From the NCBI GenBank assembly GCA_035448065.1, contig DAOTIG010000104.1, forward strand, positions 1 through 12,474: a DNA stretch of 12,474 nt. The letters are read 5' to 3'. This DNA is from Phosphoribacter sp035448065 (lineage in GTDB: Bacteria > Actinomycetota > Actinomycetes > Actinomycetales > Dermatophilaceae). The notes beneath the pieces are model-generated. The model was not told where the DNA came from, ran no database searches, and saw nothing but the letters and a program-made list of their open reading frames with translations. Positions 7,087-12,474 of the stretch are shown piece after piece. The position numbers and the translations under genes were made by a program. Positions within the stretch are counted from its first letter, which is position 1; each line of letters opens with the position of its first letter.

Positions 7087-8652
7087 TCAGGCGGCGACGA
7101 CGACGGTGACCAGCGCGCGCACCTGCGGGTCGGCCCAGGCGCGCCGGGCGCGCAGCAGCCGGGCGGCCGACCAGGCGAGCATCGGCACCGCGAGCCCGAT
7201 CGCGAGGCCGGGGTGGCCGGTCGCGCCGAGCGTGCCGAGCACCATGCAGGTGAGGGTCGTCGACAGCGACAGCTTCGTCGAGTAGCCCATCATCACGACC
7301 GGCGGCGCCGGGATGGCCCGCGAGCTGCGCATGTCGGCCTGGTGCGGGGTGTGCGTCGACCACGACATCGCGGTCGCGGTGACCTGGCCGACACAGACGA
7401 CGACGGCCACAGCGAGGACGACGAGCTCGCTCACGCTCGGCGCGCCGGCGCGGATCGCGGCGAGCCCGACGGTGACGAGGACACAGCCGAGCAGCAGCTC
7501 GGCGACCACCCGGGTCCGTGCGTCGAAGACGAGCGACGGTGCCACCGGCAGGGATTCGCGCCACAGCTGGCCGCGGCCGTCGAGGCACCAGGCGTTGACC
7601 GCGAAGAGGAGCGCGGCACCGGAGGCGACCAGCCCGACGAGGACCGTGACGACGCTCCACTGGGCCGGCATGACGAGAGCGCCCAGGCCCGGCAGCAGGG
7701 TGAGCACGAGCAGGCCACGCCGCAGCGGCACCGAGCGCAGCACACCGGTCCGGTCCAGTCGCGTCACCAGCGCCAGCGGGGTGCGCGCGTCGGGACGAGC
7801 AGCGTGCACGCGGGCGTCGGCCCGCTCGACGTCCCGCGAGGGGCGCCGCGCGACGGCGGCCGCGAGCGGCATACCGGCAAGCGAAGCGACGGCCGCGGTG
7901 AGCAGCAGCCCGGCGAGCCAGGCCGCCCAATGGCCCGAGAAGCCGTCGGCGCGGGTCGCGAGCAGCTCACGCGCGAGGCCGCCGGTCGGCGACGCGGCGG
8001 CGAGCTCGGCGAGGATGCCGCGCGCTTGCAGGACGGCGCCGCCGGCGAGCAGCAGCGCTCCCCCGGCGCCGACGACGAGCCGGCCGTGCGGGCCGCGGCG
8101 CAGCCATTCGACGGCCCAGCCGAGAGCCTGGGCGACGGCGGTCGCGACGAGCATCCAGGCGAGGGCGAGCAGCACCCCCGGCAGCGCGCCGCGCGGGCCG
8201 CCGGCGTAGGACGAGATGGCGACGAGCAGCCAGGACTGGACGATCCACGCGAGGTTGAGCGGGGCCAGCACGAGCGCGCCGAGGTGGTCGACCGCCGGCG
8301 AGATCGGGAAGGCCACGGCCTGGTCGCGGGAGAGCACCTCGCGACCGCCGCCGGTCGTCACCGACGACAGCAGGCCGACGGCGAGGAAGGCCGGCAGCAG
8401 CCCGTCGAGATAGGGGCGCAGCTCGTCCAGGCCGTAGTGGTCGAGCGGCGGCGGCAGCTCGCCGACAGCCGGGACGATCGCGATGAGCGCGCTCAAGCCG
8501 AGGAAGATCGCGAGCCCGACGAGGCGGCGGACCCGCCCCTGCCCCCGCGACCGGAACCGGAAGCGCAGCACGGCGACCAGCCCCGCGAGCGGGCCGGGCG
8601 GCATACCGAACGAGAGCGTGGAGCGCTCAGTCGAGGAAGCCGCGATAGACAC
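7087..8652 (-). CDS. Large ABC exporter permease, second transporter
   Basis: A 521-aa polytopic membrane protein with roughly ten to twelve hydrophobic segments. The clearest are near residues 43-63, 84-98, 120-148, 155-181, 191-208, 240-267, 312-328, 333-356, 383-401, 408-428, 461-478 and 480-500. A cytoplasmic loop with many charges lies at about 268-300. The fragment REVLSRDQAVAFPISP resembles the loop that follows an early helix in other actinobacterial exporter permeases known to me. It is almost certainly the membrane partner of the ATPase immediately upstream, which it overlaps by 26 bp if the GTG at 8650-8652 is used. That GTG has a purine-rich AGGGGG about 6 nt upstream. The alternative ATG at 8602-8604 would avoid the overlap and give 505 aa. 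Substrate unknown. Confidence 0.85.
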   Translation of the reverse strand: MSIAASSTERSTLSFGMPPGPLAGLVAVLRFRFRSRGQGRVRRLVGLAIFLGLSALIAIVPAVGELPPPLDHYGLDELRPYLDGLLPAFLAVGLLSSVTTGGGREVLSRDQAVAFPISPAVDHLGALVLAPLNLAWIVQSWLLVAISSYAGGPRGALPGVLLALAWMLVATAVAQALGWAVEWLRRGPHGRLVVGAGGALLLAGGAVLQARGILAELAAASPTGGLARELLATRADGFSGHWAAWLAGLLLTAAVASLAGMPLAAAVARRPSRDVERADARVHAARPDARTPLALVTRLDRTGVLRSVPLRRGLLVLTLLPGLGALVMPAQWSVVTVLVGLVASGAALLFAVNAWCLDGRGQLWRESLPVAPSLVFDARTRVVAELLLGCVLVTVGLAAIRAGAPSVSELVVLAVAVVVCVGQVTATAMSWSTHTPHQADMRSSRAIPAPPVVMMGYSTKLSLSTTLTCMVLGTLGATGHPGLAIGLAVPMLAWSAARLLRARRAWADPQVRALVTVVVAA

Positions 8653-9400
8653 GCTCGCCCCCCTCGCCGACGAGCTCGGCGGAGTCGACCGCGGCGACCT
8701 TCGACCCGCCCCGGAGCACGACCGCGGTCGCGCAGGCCTGGGTGGCGAGGTCGCGCAGGTGGGTCGAGACGACGATCGAGGCGCCGCGCGCGCGGGCCTC
8801 GGCCACGACCTCGAGGGTCGCCTCCACGCCCCGGGGGTCGACCCCGTCGAAGGGCTCGTCGAGGAGCAGCACCTCGGGCTCGTGGAAGGCCGCGAGGACG
8901 ACCGAGGTGCGCCGGCTCATCCCGTGCGAGAAGCCCTGGGTGACCCGGTGCGCGACGCCGCCGAGGTCGAAGCGCTCGAGCAGGTGCCGGGCGCGCGGCT
9001 CCCAGCCACGCAGGCCGCGCAGGGTGGCGGCGAGCTGCAGGTGCTCCCACGGGGTGGCGCGCGGGGCGAGGCCGCCGACGTCGGGGCAGTAGCCGGTGAC
9101 CCGCTTGACCGCCATCGGGTCGGCGGCGACGTCGTGACCCGCGACCGTGGCCCGGCCGGAGGTGGGTGGGATGACCCCAGCGAGGACCCGCATCGTCGTG
9201 GACTTGCCGGCGCCGTTGCGCCCGAGCAGCGCGACCGCCTCGCCGGCCGGGATCTGCAGGCTGACGCCGGCGACCGCCTCGACCGCCCCGAAGCGCACGA
9301 CGAGGTCGTCGACGACGATCGCGGTGTCGGCGAGGTCGGTGCGCTCGGCGTGCGCTGAGGTGGCGGTGGTCACGGCGTCCCTGGGGAGCGCGAGGGTCAT
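8627..9400 (-). CDS. ABC exporter ATP-binding protein, second transporter
   Basis: A 257-aa cytoplasmic ATPase that would power the 521-aa permease. It shows Walker A GRNGAGKST (60-68), a Q-loop region around YCPDVGG (104-110), signature FSHGMSRRT (157-165), Walker B VLLLDEP with Asp181-Glu182, a D-loop GVDP, and switch His214 in STHL. The signature is unusual: members of this class usually read SHGMKQR, and here the position after GM is SR. The first 25 residues precede the fold and are variable. The start at 9398-9400 is chosen because AAGGA (9406-9410) lies 5 nt upstream. The frame stays open another 369 bp, but that stretch is the complement of the neighbouring plus-strand gene and its promoter region. 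Confidence 0.93.
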   Translation of the reverse strand: MTLALPRDAVTTATSAHAERTDLADTAIVVDDLVVRFGAVEAVAGVSLQIPAGEAVALLGRNGAGKSTTMRVLAGVIPPTSGRATVAGHDVAADPMAVKRVTGYCPDVGGLAPRATPWEHLQLAATLRGLRGWEPRARHLLERFDLGGVAHRVTQGFSHGMSRRTSVVLAAFHEPEVLLLDEPFDGVDPRGVEATLEVVAEARARGASIVVSTHLRDLATQACATAVVLRGGSKVAAVDSAELVGEGGERVYRGFLD

Positions 9401-9462
9401 CGGAGTCCTTGGCTGTCGAACAGGCGGTCCCCGAGCGCGCCGGCCCCCACCGGCGACACTCC

Positions 9463-9468
9463 AGTCTA
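9463..9468 (-). promoter_or_regulatory. Possible -10 element (TAGACT) for the second ABC operon
   Basis: TAGACT on the minus strand fits the TANNNT -10 pattern, about 62 bp before the ATPase start, in the 187-bp divergent intergenic region. No clear -35 hexamer is visible at 16-18 bp, so the call is tentative. Confidence 0.3.
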
Positions 9469-9541
9469 CGAGCCGTCGGTATGCCGCCCGCTCACCCGAT
9501 CGGCCGAACCGCGCGGAGTCCGTGGTTGCCGTGAATTGGTC

Positions 9542-9550
9542 TGTGGACAA
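9542..9550 (-). promoter_or_regulatory. Single perfect DnaA-box-like nonamer TTGTCCACA
   Basis: The minus strand reads TTGTCCACA, the nonamer given as the DnaA-box consensus in Streptomyces. It lies 38 bp upstream of the DUF559-type gene start. There is no cluster of further boxes, AT-rich stretch or replication gene nearby, so this is not an origin. It could be a DnaA-responsive promoter element or chance. Confidence 0.3.
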
Positions 9551-9587
9551 CTCGCACACGGTCCTCAGTGCGGCCATCGTGGACCCC

Positions 9588-10523
9588 ATGGATCGGACCG
9601 CCCTGCACGCCCGCCTCGCCGTGAACGACGGCGCCCTCACGATGCTCGACCTGCGGCAGCTGGGCCTCGACGACGTCGCGATCCGATTGCTCGTCCGCTC
9701 GGGAGTGCTGCGCCGGGTGCGGCCGGGGTGCTTCGTCGATGCGGCGCGCCACTCGGCCGCGACCCGCACGGAGCAGCACCTGCTCGAGGCGCGCGCGACG
9801 CTGCTGCCGAGCGCGGCACTCTGCGCCGATCAGCCCACCGGCTGCCTCGTCGGCTCGCACCACACGGCGCTCGCCCTGTGGGGCTGTCCGGTCCTCGAGG
9901 AGGATCTCGGGCCGATCGAGGTATGCCGCGCCGGCGGGGTTTGGCAGCGCCGGTCCCGGCCGCCGGTGCTCATTCATGGCGGCGTCGCGCCGGAGCAGGT
10001 GCGGCATACCCGAGGAGTGCTCGTCGTGCCCGCCGACCTGGCCATCGCCCAGGTCGCCCGGACCACCGGCGCGCGCTCGGCACTCGTCGCGGCGGACGGG
10101 GCGCGACGACGGGAGCTGGTGACGATGGCGCAGCTGCGGGATCGGGCGCAGAGCCATCCGAGTCCGGCGCTGACGACGATCCTGCCGCTCGTCGACGGGC
10201 GGTCCGAGTCGCCGGGTGAGTCGTGGGCCAAGCTCGTCTTCGCCGGCATGGGGCTGCATCCCGAGGTCCAGGTGCCGATCACCGACCGCTCCGGCACGGT
10301 CATCGCCCGGGTGGACTTCCTCTTCCGGTCCTCGCGGATCATCGTCGAGTTCGACGGGGCGGTGAAGTACGCCGGCGCGGACGGTCGGGATGCGCTGGTC
10401 CGCGAGAAGCGGCGCGAGGATGCCTTGCGGGCGCTCGGCTATCGGGTGGTGCGGCTCACCTGGGCGGACCTGGCCGACCCGCACCGCGTGCTCGCGCTGT
10501 TCGCCGCCGCGCTGGCGTCATAG
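9588..10523 (+). CDS. wHTH (AbiEi-like) plus DUF559 PD-(D/E)XK nuclease-like protein
   Basis: A 311-aa soluble protein and the only plus-strand gene. Residues 1-60 (MLDLRQLGLDDVAIRLLVRSG, then LRRVRPGCFV) resemble the winged-helix domain seen at the N-terminus of AbiEi-type antitoxins and many actinobacterial relatives. The middle (60-200) is not assigned. The C-terminal 100 residues match DUF559, a Vsr/PD-(D/E)XK-like fold: Glu211, Asp243 in RVDFLF, Glu254 and Asp256 in IIVEFDG, Lys260, then EKRREDALRALGYRVVRLTW (273-292). All expected acidic residues are present, so the fold looks intact, but nuclease activity in this family is not something I can claim. No toxin partner lies next to it. 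The ATG at 9588 is preferred because upstream in-frame sequence is the complement of the divergent leader. The ribosome site is weak. Confidence 0.8.
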   Translation: MDRTALHARLAVNDGALTMLDLRQLGLDDVAIRLLVRSGVLRRVRPGCFVDAARHSAATRTEQHLLEARATLLPSAALCADQPTGCLVGSHHTALALWGCPVLEEDLGPIEVCRAGGVWQRRSRPPVLIHGGVAPEQVRHTRGVLVVPADLAIAQVARTTGARSALVAADGARRRELVTMAQLRDRAQSHPSPALTTILPLVDGRSESPGESWAKLVFAGMGLHPEVQVPITDRSGTVIARVDFLFRSSRIIVEFDGAVKYAGADGRDALVREKRREDALRALGYRVVRLTWADLADPHRVLALFAAALAS

Positions 10524-10526
10524 CGG

Positions 10527-10625
10527 TGACGATCGGCGACTGATCTGACGATCGGCGACTGGCCCGGACGGCGATCGTCGGAATAGCTGCCCATCGTCGA
10601 CTGATCTGACGATCGGCGACTGGGC
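10527..10625. repeat. 19-bp repeat cluster at the convergent junction, unit TGACGATCGGCGACTGATC
   Basis: Units begin at 10527 and 10546 (exactly 19 bp apart). After a 23-bp spacer, a degenerate unit starts at 10588 (16 of 19 matches) and another good copy at 10607. Two 24-bp stretches at 10539 and 10600 agree almost throughout. The last part folds: GCCCA (10589-10593) pairs with TGGGC (10621-10625), and the stem continues inward past a one-base bulge. It lies between the end of the plus-strand DUF559 gene and the end of the esterase on the minus strand, where a bidirectional terminator would be expected. The remainder of the gap, 10626-10672, shows nothing I recognise. Confidence 0.88.
10589..10625. 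terminator. Candidate bidirectional terminator hairpin within the repeat cluster
   Basis: A stem of GCCCA/TGGGC is followed by about five further pairs (TCGTC with GGCGA, one wobble) after a bulged C, around a loop of about 16 nt. It sits between two convergent genes. No T tract. It may simply be a by-product of the repeats. Confidence 0.35.
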
Positions 10626-10672
10626 ACCCCCGACCCGAAGCCCGGAGCCCGCAGCGCGATTCCCGACACGCC

Positions 10673-11431
10673 TCAGCAGAACCGGGGCAGGTGGTGGGCG
10701 ATCTGCCGCTCCCACCACCACCAGTCGTGCGAGACGTCGTCACCCCACTCGTCGAGCTCGCAGGGAATCCCCTTGTCCCACAACAGCCCGGCAAAGTGCC
10801 GGCTCGACGGCAGCGCGCGGGTCGGGTGGGTCTCCCACGCGCCGCGGCCCACGGTGAGCACGATCCCGGCGCGACCGCGCAGCCAGTCGAGGTGGTCGCC
10901 GTAGAGGTCGGGCACGAACCACGTCGGATTGCACGCGTATGCCGCGTCGCCGGCGTCGCCCCACGCGTGCCAGGCCGTGGGGTCGTAGGACCCCGACAGA
11001 CAGATCGCGACCGGGAAGGCGTCGGCGCGCCGCAGGGTGAGCAGTGCCGCGTGGTAGGCGCCCATCGAGCAGCCGGTGAGCACCGGCGCGGGAGCATCCG
11101 GCGAGTCCGCGCGGATCAGGTCGAGCACCGGCCCGGTCACCCACGCCTCGTAGGCCAGATGCCGGCGGGCCCGCTCCTCGAGGGAGAGCCAGCGGTCCGA
11201 CCAGGTGCGGGCGTCGGCGGAGTCGACGCAGTAGAGCTTGATCCGCCCCGCCTCGATGAGCGGGCGCACCGCCTCGACCATGCCGTTGTTCTCGTAGTCC
11301 CAGGCCCGCCCCGCCTCGCTGGGGAAGACGATGACCGGCCGCCCCCAGTGCCCGTAGCGGATCACCACGCCGGGCAAGGGTCCACCGGGATCGACCCCGT
11401 GCATCGGCAGCTCGACGTGCATCCGCTCCAT
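10673..11431 (-). CDS. Esterase family protein (alpha/beta hydrolase)
   Basis: A 252-aa protein of the putative-esterase (esterase D/enterochelin-esterase-like) group. The visible features are an N-terminal strand GRPVIVFPSEAG (30-41), a DYENNGM segment, KLYCVDS (65-71), the nucleophile elbow GCSMGAY with Ser122, and a C-terminal VSHDWWWW with probable catalytic His235. There is no signal peptide, so it should be cytoplasmic. It ends in WWWW-ERQ, typical of this compact family. It follows the Fes-like esterase gene by 79 bp in the same direction, with an inverted repeat between them. The N-terminus reads MERM, so the second ATG (11420-11422), close behind GGAG, could be the real start. Substrate unknown. 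Confidence 0.85.
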   Translation of the reverse strand: MERMHVELPMHGVDPGGPLPGVVIRYGHWGRPVIVFPSEAGRAWDYENNGMVEAVRPLIEAGRIKLYCVDSADARTWSDRWLSLEERARRHLAYEAWVTGPVLDLIRADSPDAPAPVLTGCSMGAYHAALLTLRRADAFPVAICLSGSYDPTAWHAWGDAGDAAYACNPTWFVPDLYGDHLDWLRGRAGIVLTVGRGAWETHPTRALPSSRHFAGLLWDKGIPCELDEWGDDVSHDWWWWERQIAHHLPRFC

Positions 11432-11457
11432 GGGCGCTCAGCCTGCCACCACCGATC

Positions 11458-11498
11458 GGAGGTATTCCACCCGCCTGGCAACCCGGCGGCATACCTCC
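11458..11498. promoter_or_regulatory. Nested inverted repeat between the two esterase genes
   Basis: GGAGGTAT (11458-11465) and ATACCTCC (11491-11498) are perfect 8-bp arms 25 nt apart. Inside them CCGCC (11471-11475) and GGCGG (11485-11489) form a second stem. The element occupies half of the 79-bp gap and begins about 27 bp upstream of the downstream esterase start. It may be an operator for a dimeric regulator, an attenuator or terminator, or an mRNA-processing structure. One arm contains a copy of the CGGCATAC octamer. Confidence 0.5.
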
Positions 11499-11510
11499 AC
11501 CGAGGCGGGA

Positions 11511-12474
11511 TCAGGTGGGGTGACCCCAGGCCCGCTGCAGCAGCTCGGGCAGCAATGGGTCGAGCAGGTCGCGCCAGCACGTGTAGTTGTGGCCGTCGCG
11601 GACCTGCGCCACGCGCACATCGAGCCCCGCGCTGCCCAGGTATGCCGCGAGCGCGGCGTTGTTGTGCCGGTTCTCCTCCGCGGTCCCCCAGCCCATCGCG
11701 AGCGCCGGTGCGCTGCCGGACGGGCTCGCGAGCAGCCCGTCGAGCGGGGCGGCATACACCTCGGCGACGAAGTCGGTGACCCGGTCCCAGAAGGCGAACC
11801 CGCTCTCCTGCCCGTCGAGCTCGGGCGTGAAGAACGACCCGGACAACAGCAGCAGCCCCGCGAAGGTGCCCGGCCGGCACCACTCGGTATGCAGCGCGGC
11901 CAGCCCCCCGAGCGACGGCCCGGCGAGCACCGGCGCGACCGGCGAGGGGTGCCAGCCCAACAGCGCCGGCACGACGTGGTCGGCGAGCGCGGCGGCATAC
12001 GCAGGATTGGCGGCGTAGCGCGGGTTGCGGTCGCCGGGCGCGAGCAGTCCGACCCGCATCCGGGGCAGCCGGCCGAGCGCGACCAATCCGCCGACGAGCT
12101 GGGTCAGCTCGGCGAAGCGGTCGAGCTCGGGTCCGTCGTGCGCGAGCAGCAGCGGCAGCGGCTCGTCGTGCTCGGCATCGGCCGGCGACCAGACGACGGC
12201 GTCGAGATCGCCGACCGGGGTCTCGGTGATCGTGTGCGCGACCCGGTGCGCCTCGATCGACGGCAGCGACAGCCAGCTGGGGATCCGATAGCCCGGCAGT
12301 GGCAGCCACGAGTGCTCGCCGAACGCGCCGTCGACCCGCATCGGGTTGCGCGGGTCGACGAGGAAGACCCGGTCGTCGCCGAGCGCCGGGTGCCGCGCGG
12401 TGAACTGGTACTCCACCCGGTCGACCGGCGGCATCGCCCAGGCCAGCTCCCAGCCGCCGGGCACCGGCTCGAGC
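11511..12474 (-). CDS. Enterochelin-esterase-like alpha/beta hydrolase, 5' end cut by the window
   Basis: At least 317 aa. The frame stays open to the window edge: upstream of the GTG at 12462-12464 it reads LEP in frame, so the true start may lie outside. The N-terminal ~90 residues (GGWELAWAMP, VEYQF, VFLVDPRNP, FGEHSWLPLPGY) resemble the beta-sandwich domain that precedes the esterase domain in Fes-like proteins. The hydrolase part follows: LLLAHDG (106-112), RMRVGLLAPGDR (135-146), AGPSLGG with Ser184 (numbered from the GTG), and RDGHNYTCW with probable catalytic His292. No signal peptide is visible in the portion present. It is probably the first of two esterase genes in an operon. True enterobactin hydrolysis is not implied, since no siderophore genes are visible. 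Confidence 0.83.
   Translation of the reverse strand, partial: LEPVPGGWELAWAMPPVDRVEYQFTARHPALGDDRVFLVDPRNPMRVDGAFGEHSWLPLPGYRIPSWLSLPSIEAHRVAHTITETPVGDLDAVVWSPADAEHDEPLPLLLAHDGPELDRFAELTQLVGGLVALGRLPRMRVGLLAPGDRNPRYAANPAYAAALADHVVPALLGWHPSPVAPVLAGPSLGGLAALHTEWCRPGTFAGLLLLSGSFFTPELDGQESGFAFWDRVTDFVAEVYAAPLDGLLASPSGSAPALAMGWGTAEENRHNNAALAAYLGSAGLDVRVAQVRDGHNYTCWRDLLDPLLPELLQRAWGHPT

Noticed and set aside
5522..8943. Long plus-strand open frames opposite the ATP-grasp gene and the second permease
   Set aside because: Their composition is low-complexity and charged, they lack recognisable motifs, and the minus strand encodes clear protein families across the same region.
9542..9550. Replication origin
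   Set aside because: There is only one DnaA-box nonamer, with no box cluster, AT-rich region or dnaA/dnaN neighbours.
9401..9769. A 123-residue N-terminal extension of the second ABC ATPase
   Set aside because: It is antisense to the DUF559-type gene and its leader, while a good AAGGA precedes the ATG at 9400.
1..12474. Insertion sequence, prophage, tRNA or rRNA
   Set aside because: I saw no transposase, integrase or phage gene, no terminal inverted repeats flanking a gene, and no tRNA-like or rRNA sequence on either strand.

Overview
The window is very GC-rich (about 72% by eye). Its genes are tightly packed and nearly all on the minus strand, with several GTG starts. This base composition and the protein families point to a high-GC actinobacterium. 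A micrococcalian of the Intrasporangiaceae/Dermatophilaceae type (Janibacter, Knoellia and relatives) is my best guess, but it is an inference from style, not from a marker gene.

Layout from left to right. (1) Positions 1-85: a 13-bp tandem array abutting a two-gene minus-strand operon (74-3846). The operon encodes a 979-aa fusion of a secreted S15/CocE-like hydrolase, one membrane helix and a cytoplasmic ABC ATPase, followed with a 4-bp overlap by its ABC-2 permease. (2) Positions 3847-4060: an intergenic 19-bp tandem array. (3) Positions 4061-4588: a DUF4265-like gene. (4) Positions 4709-6982: a frameshifted BadF/N-acetylglucosamine-kinase-like gene preceded by an ATP-grasp ligase-like gene. 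(5) Positions 7087-9400: a second ABC exporter (ATPase plus large permease), with a hairpin after it. (6) Positions 9588-10523: the only plus-strand gene, a wHTH/DUF559 nuclease-like protein. (7) Positions 10524-10672: a second 19-bp array at the convergent junction. (8) Positions 10673-12474: two alpha/beta-hydrolase esterases in tandem, the upstream one cut by the window edge.

How the genes may work together. The hydrolase-ATPase fusion and its permease look like one exporter with an enzyme tethered on the outer face. The second exporter is conventional. The ATP-grasp enzyme and the two esterases could belong to one small-molecule or peptide pathway, but they are separated by other units, so this is only a hypothesis. 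The DUF559 gene stands alone.

The strongest signals outside genes are repeats. Three intergenic regions carry their own short tandem array. Two of these have the same 19-bp period and share a degenerate core, CGATNGNCNACT. In addition, the octamer CGGCATAC (or its complement GTATGCCG) occurs 24 times in 12.5 kb, in and between genes and on both strands, where well under one would be expected from base composition.
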